NCBI GenBank assembly: GCA_016713645.1 | Contig: JADJOU010000015.1 | Coordinates: 1-64,000 of the forward strand | DNA length: 64,000 nt | DNA from: Bacteroidota bacterium | Lineage (GTDB): Bacteria; Bacteroidota; Bacteroidia; Chitinophagales; JADJOU01 | Reading direction: 5' to 3' | Shown: positions 54,456-64,000 of the stretch, piece after piece | Layout of the letters: each line of letters opens with the position of its first letter | How positions within the stretch are numbered: position 1 is the first letter of the stretch | Notes under the pieces: generated by a model | What the model was told of the DNA's origin: nothing | The model's input: only the letters and a program-made list of their open reading frames with translations | Databases searched by the model: none | Translations under genes and position numbers: made by a program

Positions 54456-55323
54456 TTGCGGCTCCTTGTTTTTTTTATTGTTTTTGTTTTTTGCTCCAAT
54501 GCTTATGGCGCAGACACGAAGAATGATGCGCAAAAGATGGCGATGATTGCTAAACTCACCCATTATCTGCGTACCGAAATTAAGCTGAATATCCCCGAAG
54601 ATATCTATACTAAATGGGACAAAGAAGATAAGGAAAATTATCTCCTCTATGTTTCTGCAAAAAATTCAATACAAGAAGTTGCTGCTAGGCCGTTTATTTT
54701 TTTTGGTCAAGACCACAAAGGCGCGGTTCAGTCTCAAAAGCATTACGATTCATTGGGTTACTCAACGCTTTTATACAATACAGGTGCCTATATCTCCACC
54801 GATCTCTCCAATTCACTTTTAGCATTTCCAACAGAAAGCCTCGTTTTTATTATAATTCATGAGAGCATGCATACGCATTTAAAAGGGAAGAATATTCCCT
54901 ATATCATTGAAGAAGCTTCTTGCGACCTCATGGCAAACTATGCCTCTTTAAAATTCTTTGAAAAGTACTATATTAAAGAGATTTCAAAGGTTAAAAAACA
55001 AACAAAGCTGAATGAAAAATTGATTCGAAATATCAATGATGGACAGAAATTGGCGGAAGTAGCACTCTTGCAACATAAAGATGTCATCTACAATGTGACG
55101 GATAAGAAAATAAAAAAATTTGATCAAGCGCGGAAACTCCTTACACAAAGAGCGTTTCAACTATTCTGTCAACAATGCATTTTTTGTTCGATATCAAAAC
55201 TATACCAAGAATTATTTTGTTCTAAAAAGTAAGTTCTTAGAGTCAAAAAATTTCGATGAATTTTTAAAATTTGTAGAAAGTCAAGCAGAGCGCAAACCTA
55301 AAATTATCAATACCATTGAATAA
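54456..55323 (+). CDS. putative exported zinc metallopeptidase (one frameshift)
   Basis: The product opens with a signal peptide (LRLLVFFIVFVFCSNAYGA) from a TTG start; no ATG is in range. The core holds FIIIHESMHTHLKG with an HExxH zinc site (His135, Glu136, His139) and, 13 residues later, YIIEEASCDLMANYAS, which supplies a Glu as third ligand in gluzincin fashion. Near 55140 the frame shifts and continues as NYSVNNAFFVRYQNYTKNYF to 55323 with no other breaks. About 288 residues. Neither the family nor the substrate can be named from sequence alone. Its stop overlaps the cinA start region. Confidence 0.65.
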
Positions 55324-55327
55324 ATCC

Positions 55328-56583
55328 ATGAATCCCATCAAAGCCATCATTATTACAATCGGGGATGAATTACTGAATGGTCAAACCATCGATACAAACT
55401 CAGCGTTCATCGCTCGTGCCTTTAATAATATTGGGATATCAATCCTAGAGCGCATTGCCATATCAGATGATGCAAATCATATTGTCCAAACACTTGTGCA
55501 ATGCAAGGGAAAAGCTTCGATTGTCATAACCACTGGCGGTTTAGGACCTACCAAAGATGATATCACGAAGAAAACATTGGCTCAATTTTTTGATGTTGGT
55601 ATGAAGCGCGATGAGCAAACTCATGCCCATGTCAAAGCAATTTTTGAAAAGCGGAATCGCCCATTTCTCAAAGTAAATGAAGAGCAAGCGGATGTGCCAG
55701 AGAATTGTCTTGTGCTCTTCAACGACATGGGAACAGCCCCAGGCATGCATTTTGTTGAAGAGAACATGCATTACTTCTCACTTCCGGGCGTTCCATTTGA
55801 AATGAAATATCTAGTGGAACAGCGCGTGGTGCCTGTTTTACAAGCGGCATTTCATCTACCGCGAATTATTCATAAGCATATACAAACAGTGGGATTAGGG
55901 GAGTCATTTCTCGCAGATAAAATTGAAGATATTGAAGGCGAATTGCCAGCATATATCAAATTGGCCTATTTACCTTCGTTTGGCAAAGTGCACTTGCGAT
56001 TGACTGGATTGGAAGGTTCGAGTGAAAATCTACAAGTAGAAATGCAAGCTTTTCAAAATCGCATTGCAGCGCGATTAGAAGAGTATGTCTATGCGCTCGA
56101 TGAAAGGGATTTACATCAATACATGCACGATTTGCTGACGGAGCGCAAATTGCAAATTGTCTCTGCAGAGAGCTGCACAGGCGGTTATGTAGCACATCTA
56201 TTGACAAAAAATCCAGGAGTTCGCAATACATGCACGGCAGTGTAGTTACCTATAGCTACGAAATGAAGAAGCGAATCTTGCTGGTTAAAAATGATACCCT
56301 TGAAAAGTATGGCGCTGTGAGCGAAGCTTGTGTTCGTGAAATGGCCGAAGGGTTAATTTTAACTACAGGCGTTGATGTGGGGATTGCGATTTCTGGGATT
56401 GCAGGACCTAGCGGAGGTACAGATGATAAGCCCGTTGGGACTGTTTGGATTGCAGTTGGAAATAAAGACAAGGTGGTTTCAAAATGTTTTCAATTTTATA
56501 AAGATAGAATGGTCAATATTGAATCCAGCGCTGTAGCTGCCTTAGATATGCTCAGAAGATTTATTAAAGCAGAATATTCATGA
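55328..56583 (+). CDS. cinA: CinA-family protein (one frameshift)
   Basis: The N-terminal molybdopterin-binding-like domain (IIITIGDELLNGQTIDTNSAFI, ITTGGLGPTKDDITKK, FNDMGTAPGM, LPGVPFEMKYL) and the C-terminal nicotinamide-nucleotide amidohydrolase domain (SAESCTGGYVAHLLT, ISGIAGPSGGTDDKPVGTVW) are both present. One extra base near 56225 ends the first frame at 56245. SQYMHGSVVTYSYEMK in the next frame restores it. CinA/PncC hydrolyses NMN to NaMN and is damage- or competence-linked in several bacteria. I choose ATG 55328. The stop overlaps the truA start (ATGA at 56580). Confidence 0.9.
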
Positions 56584-57338
56584 GTGACGAAGATCAAAAC
56601 CTTATAGAGTCTATTGAAGAGCAAGTTGAATCTTCTCGCTACTTTTTGCATCTAGCCTACGACGGCACCAATTTTCATGGATGGCAAATTCAGTTGAATG
56701 CCATTTCTATTCAAGCTGTCATTAAAGAGGCTTTAGAGAAAATTCTAAATATTCCTATCAATCTTGTTGGCTGTGGAAGAACGGATACGGGTGTACATGC
56801 AACACAATACTATGCGCATTTCGATTCTACCAAACCTCTTCCTGATCGTTTTGTGATGAAGCTCAATGCTGTTTTGCCCGGCGCAATTGCTATCTACGAT
56901 TGCATTCCCGTTGAACGCAATGCACATGCCCGTTTTCACGCTATCGAGCGCTCCTATGAGTATTTTATTCATACCAGAAAAAATCCATTTTCTAGAAACT
57001 ATAGTTATGAGTTTCTCTATTATCCTTTGCGATGGGACCTCATACATGAAGCGACAGCGCTTATTCCCACCTATACAGAATTTAAACCGATGATAAAGAT
57101 GGATAAAGATAACCCTCAAGTGGGAGATCATCAATGGAAATTTAAAATAACCGCCAATCGATTTCTATACAATATGATCCGCAGAATTGTGGGTACGATG
57201 GTTTTGATTGGGCGCGAACAATTGACTTTGGAAGAATTTAAAAGGGTGATGGATGAGCAAGCTGAGTTTAAAAACATTAAACTTGCACCTTCAAATGGAT
57301 TGCATTTAAACCGAGTCATCTATCCATTTATTAAGTAA
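56580..57338 (+). CDS. truA: tRNA pseudouridine synthase TruA
   Basis: 252 residues. The catalytic motif GCGRTDTGVHA holds Asp69. YFLHLAYDGTNFHGWQ (about 21-36) opens the first half, and NRFLYNMIRRIVGTMVLIGR (about 195-214) is the conserved second-half motif. TruA makes pseudouridine at positions 38-40 of tRNAs. An N-terminal 20-residue acidic extension precedes the usual start. It overlaps cinA by four bases (ATGA), so the two are translationally coupled, and the ABC exporter follows after five bases. Confidence 0.95.
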   Translation: MSDEDQNLIESIEEQVESSRYFLHLAYDGTNFHGWQIQLNAISIQAVIKEALEKILNIPINLVGCGRTDTGVHATQYYAHFDSTKPLPDRFVMKLNAVLPGAIAIYDCIPVERNAHARFHAIERSYEYFIHTRKNPFSRNYSYEFLYYPLRWDLIHEATALIPTYTEFKPMIKMDKDNPQVGDHQWKFKITANRFLYNMIRRIVGTMVLIGREQLTLEEFKRVMDEQAEFKNIKLAPSNGLHLNRVIYPFIK

Positions 57339-57343
57339 GCGTG

Positions 57344-59086
57344 ATGTCAGAAGAAAAAAAGGGAAGTAAAATCAGTTTTGAATTATTCAAGAAATTATTG
57401 GGATTGGCCAAGCCATATAAGAAGTGGTTTTTTATGGCGACATTCCTATCAATTTTAATTTCTTGTATTGACCGCTGCGCCCTTATTTAATCCAACAAAT
57501 GATTGATATCAATATCATTCAAAATAGGGGAGAGGGCATCGAAAAAATGATTGCGATTCTTTTGGGATTGCTCCTTGTCGAGAGTGTACTGCGCTATTTT
57601 TTCATCTATTTAACCTCTCTTTTTGGACAATTTATCATCAAGGATTTGCGGATGGCAGTGTTCAAGAAAATTGTGCATTTTAGAATGAAATTCTTTGACA
57701 CTACGCCAATTGGAACTTCTACGACAAGAACAATCAGTGATGTGGAGACCATCAATGATATTTATTCGGATAATTTTTTTACCATTATCTCTGATATATT
57801 GACCATCCTTATCGTCTTGTCTTTGATGTTCTATAAGAATTGGCAATTGACCTTAGTATCGCTTATCCCTTTTCCAGTCTTAATATGGTTAACTGCCAAT
57901 TTTAAGAACAAAGTGAAAGTGACATTCAATAAAGTGCGCGAGAAAGTCTCCGAGATGAATGCCTTTTTGCAAGAACATATCAGCGGGGTGAAGATCACGC
58001 AGATTTTTCATGCAGAGGAAAAAGAGGCATCGAAATTTGATAAAATCAATGTAGAGCATCGTCAGGCGAATATCGAAGCAATATGGCATTACTCTGTTTT
58101 TTTTCCGGCGTTAGAATTGGTGCTAGCCGTCTCCTTGGGCTTTATGGTTTGTTTTGCCTCTTATAAGAGTTTTGGAGCGAGTCGATTCAGCATTGGCGAG
58201 ATTGCGGCCTTCTTTCTCTATATGAATATGATATTCCGTCCCATGCGTTTTTTGGCAGATAAATTCAATACACTGCAAATGGGAATTGTCTCCTCAGAAC
58301 GGGTATTTAAAATACTAGAATCTGATGAAACGGCGACTGATAGTGGAACATACAAGCCAGAGAAAGTACGCGGAGATATCGCATTCGAACATGTCTATTT
58401 TGAATACAATGAAGGGGTTCCTGTTTTGCGCGATATTAATTTTTCAATTAACCGAGGAGAAACCCTTGCGATTGTAGGTGCTACAGGAAGCGGCAAAACT
58501 TCTATCATCAGCATTCTCTGTCGTTTTTACGATATTCAAAAAGGTGCGATTACACTCGATGGAAGAAGTATTTACGACTATGAGTTGAATCACTTGCGCT
58601 CCAGAATTTCATTGGTCTTGCAAGATGTGTTTTTATTCTCTGGAAGTATTTATGACAATATTGCCCTCTACAACCCCGAAATCACCATAGATAAAGTGAA
58701 AGAAGCGGCGAAAGAATTGGAAATACACGATTTCATCATGTCGTTGCCAGGCGATTATTACTACGATGTCAAAGAGCGGGGAGCCACATTATCTCTAGGG
58801 CAGAGACAATTGATTTCCTTTATTCCGCGCATTAATTGCCAATCCAACGATTCTTATCCTAGACGAGGCAACCTCCTCTGTAGATACCCAAACAGAGCAA
58901 ATTATACAAAATGCCATTGCTAAATTGATCAAAGGAAGGACAACCATCATCATCGCCCATAGAATGTCGACGATAGTCCATGCCAATAAAATATTGGTGC
59001 TTGATAAAGGAACGGTCTCGGATATCGGCAATCACAAGGAATTGTTGGATAGAAACCCCGTCTATCAGAACTATTTTTTCGAATAA
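57344..59086 (+). CDS. MsbA-type ABC exporter, fused membrane and ATPase domains (two frameshifts)
   Basis: About 580 residues. Residues 1-300 hold six membrane segments (for example FFMATFLSILISC, IAILLGLLLVESVLRYFFIY, ILTILIVLSLMFY). The ATPase half has GATGSGKTS (Walker A), LVLQDVFLFSGS (Q-loop), LSLGQRQLISF (signature), and after the second break ILDEATSSVDTQTE (Walker B) and AHRMSTI (H-loop). The breaks lie near 57475 (CLRPYLIQQMID is restored) and 58830 (an extra C in ATTCCGCG). Close to MsbA and LmrA in layout. The likely substrate is a lipid or drug. Operon with cinA and truA. Confidence 0.9.
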
Positions 59087-59106
59087 TTTTTAACTGTTTG
59101 TAACAA

Positions 59107-59136
59107 TTGGTTCGCTTTTTGCGTATAATAGGTTTA
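59107..59136 (+). promoter_or_regulatory. promoter of the exported protein gene at 59150
   Basis: TTG at 59107-59109, exactly 19 bases, then TAGGTTTA at 59129-59136, one base from TAnnTTTG. The spacing is that of the Bacteroidota sigma-A promoter. The leader would be about eight bases. Confidence 0.5.
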
Positions 59137-59149
59137 CACACTATTTATT

Positions 59150-60301
59150 ATGATGAAATCTATATTTCTTTCAACTTTTTTGTTTCTATTCGCTTCTGTT
59201 TCAATGTGCACGGAAGAAGAGGGCTTGGGTAAAATTGAAAACGAGAAAATGGTTTTAACGGTAGTCAGAGAGAAAGTTGCCGTTAAATTGACCTTAACTT
59301 CTGAAAACGTGAAAAGATATGAGAGCATCTCGATTGAGCGCGCTGATGTTGTTGAAGGGCCTTATAGACAAGTAAAGGTTTTTCTCAAAGACAGAATTGA
59401 TGCAGCGAAAGACAATTCAATTACGGATTATGACAATTATCCAGTAGCGGTTAAAAATGGTGGATTTTATAGGATAAGAACTGAAGAGGCAAATGGTACG
59501 ATGCGTATTTTTCCTGGGGTACAGTTGATTGGAATCTTGCAAGAGAGTAAGATGACTGCCGGGAATTTTTCTGAGACTAAAAACTTTAATACCGCAAAGA
59601 AAGGAGCTAAAGGAAAAAGCGGGATGGAAGATGCAGCATCTTCTACGAGAGATGTAGAAGAATTGAGCTCAGGATTGAGCGCTGCAAATGGCAAAGTAGA
59701 AAATAAACCCGATGAATTCGATAAATATGAAGGTCAAGTCGCTAGTTTAAGTCCAATCACGGGAAACAATATCAAGAAATATGAATCAAAAAACTCCAAA
59801 GACATCATTGTTTCATCTGGAAGTGGGATTAATATTACAGAGGCCAAAGAAACGGACGAGCCCATGTATTCTACCAAGAATGCCAAGGGCGAAGGGTATT
59901 ACACTGAATTTGTATTGACTGGTGTTACAGACGAGAATAGAAATAGCCCTGCTGTGAAGGAATTTATGAAAGATAAGGTTATCACATCGACCGATATTTC
60001 TTTGGATGTATTGATTGAAAATGCTTCTATTTCTACTGAGATTAAACTCGACGATACCGAGAAATACTTTCAAGCCACCATTGAGTTTTCCGATATGGAA
60101 GATGGAATCTACAAACCATTTAAAAAGTTTGAAACCAGTTTTATCAGTGCTAAATTTTTTGAAAATAAATTCACCATTATCGAGCCTTTCTTAGCGCCGA
60201 AGGGCAAGAAAGAATTGTTCTTTAGACTTAAATTAATTCAGAGCGATGGAAGTGAGTTCGTCACGAAGGCAAAGAATGTGAGCTTCCCTTTAATACGTTA
60301 A
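59150..60301 (+). CDS. hypothetical exported protein, 383 residues
   Basis: The signal peptide is MMKSIFLSTFLFLFASVSMC. Two beta-rich segments appear alike: near residues 40-125 (YESISIERADVVEGPYRQVKVF, later FYRIRTEEANGTMRIFPGV) and near residues 300-383 (FQATIEFSDMEDGIYKPFKKF, later FFRLKLIQSDGSEFVTKAK). Both read as an S-x-I-x-x-S/A-D-x-x-x-G-x-Y/x-K pattern and resemble a fibronectin-III-like strand order. Between them is a polar, Lys/Ser/Asp-rich linker. No catalytic motif or T9SS domain is seen. Intact sequence. Confidence 0.6.
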   Translation: MMKSIFLSTFLFLFASVSMCTEEEGLGKIENEKMVLTVVREKVAVKLTLTSENVKRYESISIERADVVEGPYRQVKVFLKDRIDAAKDNSITDYDNYPVAVKNGGFYRIRTEEANGTMRIFPGVQLIGILQESKMTAGNFSETKNFNTAKKGAKGKSGMEDAASSTRDVEELSSGLSAANGKVENKPDEFDKYEGQVASLSPITGNNIKKYESKNSKDIIVSSGSGINITEAKETDEPMYSTKNAKGEGYYTEFVLTGVTDENRNSPAVKEFMKDKVITSTDISLDVLIENASISTEIKLDDTEKYFQATIEFSDMEDGIYKPFKKFETSFISAKFFENKFTIIEPFLAPKGKKELFFRLKLIQSDGSEFVTKAKNVSFPLIR

Positions 60302-60319
60302 ATGTGATGTTGAAGCAGA

Positions 60320-62213
60320 TTAAATCAACGCTTCCCATTCCTTCATGTGCTCATCCAATTTAGTCTTCAATTTATTATACTCTGTAAAATAATTGGAATC
60401 ATTGATGAGTTTATCATATAGGGCAGGATTTTGTAAATCCGTATCACATTGCTTGATTTTCTTTTCCAAGTCGGCAATCTTCTTTTCAATTGCACCAATC
60501 TTAGCTTTATTGTCGACAGCCTTATCCTCTTTTTTCTCTACCACTTTCTGAACGGGCTTCACTGCTTCTTGCTTGTCTGTAGATTGTTCGAATGAGCGGA
60601 AATTCTCCACTTCTTTTCTTCTCAAAAATTCGTCGATATCTCCGATATGCTCTTTGATTCCATCCGGTGTAAACTCAAAGGTCTTATTGGTCAATCCCTT
60701 CAAGAAATCTCTATCGTGCGATACAATAACAACCGTTCCTTTGAAATTCCTGACGGCATTTTTCAATACCTCTTTACTTCGAATATCCAAGTGATTCGTA
60801 GGCTCATCCAATACAAGGAAATTGGCTGGATCTAAGAGCAATCTGCATAGACTCAAACGTCCACGCTCTCCACCGCTCAATACTTTGACTTTTTTCTCTA
60901 CATCTTCCCCGCTGAAAAGGAATGCGCCTAGCATAGAGCGCACTTGCGGCTCCATATCGTGCATGGCTGCATCGTCGATGGTTTGGAAAACTGTCTTATC
61001 ATTCTTGAGGTCGATGGCCTGATGTTGCGCGAAATAGCCGAGTTTGACATTGTGTCCCATGGTCAATTTACCTTCGTATTCATCGATATCATTGCAGATA
61101 ATCTTTGCCAAAGTGGACTTTCCCATTCCGTTTTTACCCACAAAAGCGATGCGATCGTCGCGCTCTATTTTGAAATCAAAGCCTTTGATGACGCGCTTCT
61201 CTCCGTAGTTTTTATAAATGTTCTCCCCTGTAACGACAACCCTACCGCTGTTTTCAGCTTGGTTGAATTTAATTCGGAGTGATTGCACATCTTCATCTTC
61301 CACCTCGATGATATCCATCTTGTCGAGTTTTTGATAAGGGATTGAGCAAAACTGGCTTTATTCGCCTTAGCTCGGAATCGCTCGATATTGCGTTCCATCT
61401 GCTTGATCTGATCTTGTTGATTCTTGGAGGCATTCATGATCTGCTCACGTCGTTCTTTGCGCAGCTCCAAGTATCTCGAATAATTCGCCTTATAATCTTC
61501 AATTTTTCCACTGACAATCTCTATGGTTCTATTGGTGACGTTATCTAGGAAGGTAATATCGTGACTCACGAGTATCACCGCTCCATCATAGTCGACCAAA
61601 TACTTCTCCAGCCATTGAATACTCTCGATATCGAGGTGATTCGTAGGCTCATCGAGTAAGAGTACATCGGGCTTTTTTAAGAGCATCTTTGCCAATTCAA
61701 CCCGCATTTGCCATCCGCCGCTGAGCTCAGACATTTTCTTGTTGAAATCGCTCGCGTCAAATCCCAAGCCCTTTAATATTTTTTGGATATCCTCGTTGGT
61801 ATTGTGCCGCCCAATAAATGCAGACGCATGTCTTTTTCCGTAAGTGCCTCGATCAGCTTCATATAGCCATCGCTCTCGTAATCCGTTCTCGTCTCCAATT
61901 CCAATTGGATTTTCTCCAATTCGCTCTCCAGCGCTAAAATCTCATCAAAAGCCGTTCTCGTCTCATCGATGACTGTTTTTGTAGAAGCAGAGTGGAGGTC
62001 TTGCGCCAAATAGGCAATGGTGCATTCTTTTGGGAGTGAAATACTGCCCTCATCGGCCTTTTGTTGACCCGTCAATACTTTTAAGAGGGTAGACTTGCCC
62101 GCGCCATTTTTGCCTGTAAGCCCCAGTCTATCTGTCTTATTGACTAAGAATGTGATGCTATCAAAGAGAGTTCGACCGCCGAAATGTAGTGAGAGATTGG
62201 TAACTGATAGCAT
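60320..62213 (-). CDS. ABC-F family ATPase (two frameshifts)
   Basis: Two ABC domains in one soluble protein of about 631 residues. Domain 1 has GLTGKNGAGKSTLLKVL, then MSELSGGWQMRVELAKMLL and LLLDEPTNHLDIESIQWLE. The ABC-F linker (KANKASFAQSLIKNS) follows. Domain 2 has FVGKNGMGKSTLAKII, VKVLSGGERGRLSLCRLLL and LVLDEPTNHLDIRSKEVL. A charged coiled coil (KIGAIEKKIADLEKKIKQCD) ends it. Breaks lie near 61770 and 61330. ABC-F proteins act at the ribosome (translation regulation or antibiotic protection). The subfamily is uncertain. Confidence 0.9.
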
Positions 62214-62294
62214 AAAAAATAATAATACTCCTAGTGTATACTGAGTGGATTTAACAAAATTTGGAGCGCAAAACTAATCAAATAATAATAAAAA

Positions 62295-62325
62295 TTTTCA
62301 TTCTTAAAAATAAGTGCTAATTTTG
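62295..62325 (+). promoter_or_regulatory. promoter of the TlpA-like gene
   Basis: TAATTTTG at 62318-62325 is an exact TAnnTTTG match, 18 bases before the ATG. A TTTT (62295-62298) sits at the -33 distance but lacks the final G. Confidence 0.45.
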
Positions 62326-62343
62326 ATTTTAAAATAATTCTAT

Positions 62344-62889
62344 ATGAAATCACAAATCCTCTTGATTCTTTCTATTCTAGCCATGAATCTTGGCTTTGCA
62401 CAAGGCAATAAATCTGAAACAATCAAATTGAAGTCAACCCCTAAATCGGTCAGCAGAAATGAGAAATTGGCACCGGGCAAGCCAATCACCAATTTTGAAT
62501 TTAAAGATATGAATGGCAATATTTATACCCTCGCTTCTTTAAAAGGGAAAGTGGTGGTATTGAATTTTTGGTTTTCTACTTGCGTGCCATGTATCGAAGA
62601 AGTGCCAGAATTGAATATGTTGGTGGAGAAATATAAAGATATGAATGTTGTATTCTTGTCACCTACTTTCGAAAATGAGGAGACTGCTATGAAATTCATC
62701 GTGAAGCATAAATTGATGACCAATGTAAGTCCAAATAATAAAGCTTATACAGACGAGATGGGATTCATTTATTACCCAGCGAATATCATCTTGGATAAAG
62801 ACGGATATATATTTAAAACCTTTTCAGGTTCAGTACCTGATTTCGGAAAAGTATTCACCAACGAATTGGATTTCTTGTTGAAAATGTAA
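62344..62889 (+). CDS. TlpA-like thiol-disulfide oxidoreductase
   Basis: 181 residues with a signal peptide ending LGFAQ. The mature part is a TlpA/ResA-type thioredoxin domain: FEFKDMNGNIYTLASLKGKVVVLNFW, active site CVPC (Cys80 and Cys83), and a late YYPANIILDKDG with a cis-Pro. A likely periplasmic reductant of disulfides, perhaps for c-type cytochromes such as the secreted protein at 11447, though that link is only by window. The gene is followed by a strong terminator. Confidence 0.9.
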   Translation: MKSQILLILSILAMNLGFAQGNKSETIKLKSTPKSVSRNEKLAPGKPITNFEFKDMNGNIYTLASLKGKVVVLNFWFSTCVPCIEEVPELNMLVEKYKDMNVVFLSPTFENEETAMKFIVKHKLMTNVSPNNKAYTDEMGFIYYPANIILDKDGYIFKTFSGSVPDFGKVFTNELDFLLKM

Positions 62890-62909
62890 TTCATTGTTTT
62901 TACCTAACT

Positions 62910-62939
62910 AAAAAGCCACTCAATTTGAGTGGCTTTTTT
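62910..62939 (+). terminator. intrinsic terminator after the TlpA-like gene
   Basis: AAAAAGCCACTCA (62910-62922) pairs with TGAGTGGCTTTTT (62926-62938) over a 3-base loop, followed by T. Confidence 0.88.
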
Positions 62940-62984
62940 ATTGGATTTAATCGAGAAAAATGCTTTACATCTTTTATATCCTGG

Positions 62985-63118
62985 TCTTCTAATCGTGAGG
63001 GGCGATGCCACCTCCCTATATGTATGTCACCCCTTCGGGGCTCTATCAAATGCAAGACCTGAAAGGGTGACATATATTCTGCAAAGGGTATAGCCCTTTG
63101 CAAAAGGACGAATGACAG
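62985..63118. repeat. REP-like palindromic element
   Basis: TATGTCACCC is answered by GGGTGACATA about 40 bases later. CCCCTTCGGGG is a small hairpin inside. GCAAAGGG-TATAG-CCCTTTGC follows, and GACCTG pairs with CAGGTC. The stacked hairpins make a compact non-coding element in the TlpA to CpxP-like gap. No transposase is close. Confidence 0.55.
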
Positions 63119-63142
63119 GTCAACTTATGGTTTTAACATGCA

Positions 63143-63603
63143 TTAAAACATCGGCTCTTCATCCATTTCATCACTAGGAGCGGCATTTGGAGCGGAGCTT
63201 GGACTAGGTGTATTTGTTGCTGGTGGTGTTCCTTTGCTTGGATTTTTATTGCCTCTTTTGTTTTTCCAATCTTTGGCCATGGCTTTTACCTTTTCGATTT
63301 GCTCTGGTGTCAAGATGGTCTTCATGGTCTCCGAGTATTTCATATTGGCAGCCTTCATCAACTCTTGATTGGGAGGACTGGTTTTTTTAGCTTCTTTGGT
63401 AGCAATGATGCGCTGCAATTTGGCATCATAGACTTTGGCTTTTTGATCTTCGGATAGGCCAATTTTTGTAGCCAACATCTCTGTTCTATTTTCGCTTGTT
63501 CTTCTGGAGATTTCTCTTGTCTAGCTGGTCTGCCTTGTCTTCCCTGCGCAAAGGTGATGGTGCAAAGAAAATAAAAGGCGATGGTCATTTGGATTGTTTT
63601 CAT
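63143..63603 (-). CDS. small exported Spy/CpxP-like protein (one frameshift)
   Basis: Signal peptide MKTIQMTIAFYFLCTITFAQ, then an Arg/Gln/Pro-rich start with SPEEQAKIE. After a break near 63475 the sequence reads MLATKIGLSEDQKAKVYDAKLQ and later MKTILTPEQIEKVKAM, both LTxxQ-like motifs that define the Spy/CpxP family. The C-terminal 35 residues are a Pro/Ser/Asn tail ending DEMDEEPMF. Members are periplasmic chaperone-like helical dimers. About 153 residues. Confidence 0.7.
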
Positions 63604-63667
63604 GGAAGTTTATTTTTTTGTTTTGAGATGATTGAAAGTTGAATTGGTTTAATAGAAATGTCTATAA

Positions 63668-64000
63668 CTATTTAATAAATACCGTTTTCGCCATGCCTGT
63701 TTGGTTGCGCTTGCCTGTGGGATTTGCCTTATCCATTTTGCCCAAATAAATATAACCCAAGAATAAATCCTCCTCAGACAGACCGAAGTGGTGATTAATA
63801 GCATTGTTATGTGTATATGAGCCCGTGCTCCAGTAGGCGCCAAGGCCATAAGTATGGGCGGTCAACAGCATATTCTGAACAGCACAAGCAGTGGCGAGAA
63901 TTTCCTCCATGCGCGGAATCTTGGGATTGATGCCTCGTTTCATGCAAACGCCTATGATATGCGAGGCTAGAAGTGGTCTGCTCTCAAGCTTTTCCATCAC
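63668..64000 (-). CDS. nitroreductase-family protein, C-terminal part (partial)
   Basis: The frame enters from the right edge. The 110 visible residues carry the end of an FMN nitroreductase: EEILATACAVQNMLLTAHTYGLGAYWSTG (dimer helix and flavin edge; AVQNMLLTAHTYGLGAYW), then LSEEDLFLGYIYLGKMDKA, matching the family's LGYIxLG strand. These enzymes reduce quinones or nitro compounds with NAD(P)H. The N-terminal half lies outside the window. Confidence 0.85.
   Translation of the reverse strand: MMEKLESRPLLASHIIGVCMKRGINPKIPRMEEILATACAVQNMLLTAHTYGLGAYWSTGSYTHNNAINHHFGLSEEDLFLGYIYLGKMDKANPTGKRNQTGMAKTVFIK

Overview
The window comes from a member of the Bacteroidota, probably near Chitinophagales, Saprospirales or Sphingobacteriales. 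It is AT-rich. It carries many type IX secretion (T9SS) cargo proteins with C-terminal sorting domains, two SprB-repeat surface adhesins ending in a gliding-motility-associated C-terminal domain, a Porin_10-like putative porin, a TAnnTTTG-type promoter grammar, and a bacteroidetal set of housekeeping genes. No transposase, integrase, phage gene or CRISPR array was seen.

Layout. 1-870: end of uvrA, a 7-bp tandem repeat and a hairpin-rich non-coding stretch. 868-8709: a heavily decayed T9SS cargo gene, then a first SprB-repeat adhesin (about 1,950 codons). 8710-9410: a cluster of REP-like palindromes. 9414-16063: a 5'-nucleotidase C-terminal lipoprotein, a hypothetical lipoprotein, tRNA-Phe, a secreted cytochrome-c/copper-monooxygenase-like protein, a broken T9SS cargo gene and a VWA-domain protein. 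16355-22328: a PIF1-like helicase, a putative porin, and a trmD-rimM-rpsP cluster with an abnormal trmD and an in-frame stop in the rpsP tail. 22860-30211: a T9SS cargo protein, then bamA-uppS-ligA on the minus strand. 30387-46226: a second, giant adhesin (about 5,280 codons) whose middle is an array of about eleven 918-bp (306-codon) units, each holding four SprB modules. 46460-50556: a DUF4293 protein, two ArsR-type regulators, tsaB, a MacB-like permease and two small secreted proteins. 50756-64000: a TPR-kinase-receiver-AraC hybrid, an outer-membrane barrel, a putative metallopeptidase, cinA-truA-ABC exporter, a hypothetical exported protein, an ABC-F ATPase, a TlpA-like thioredoxin, a small Spy/CpxP-like protein and the end of a nitroreductase.

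How the genes relate. The main theme is surface and secreted protein biology: two adhesins and at least five further T9SS cargos, with BamA for outer-membrane insertion. None of the T9SS machinery (por/spr/gld genes) lies in the window. The other genes are translation, tRNA modification, DNA repair and envelope housekeeping.

Quality caveat. Around 30 single-base frameshifts interrupt otherwise well-preserved genes, several in homopolymers. This pattern fits residual long-read indel error better than mass gene inactivation. I therefore give such genes as one feature and name the approximate break points. Two stretches (868-2867 and 13224-14712) have a much higher density of breaks and may be truly decayed.
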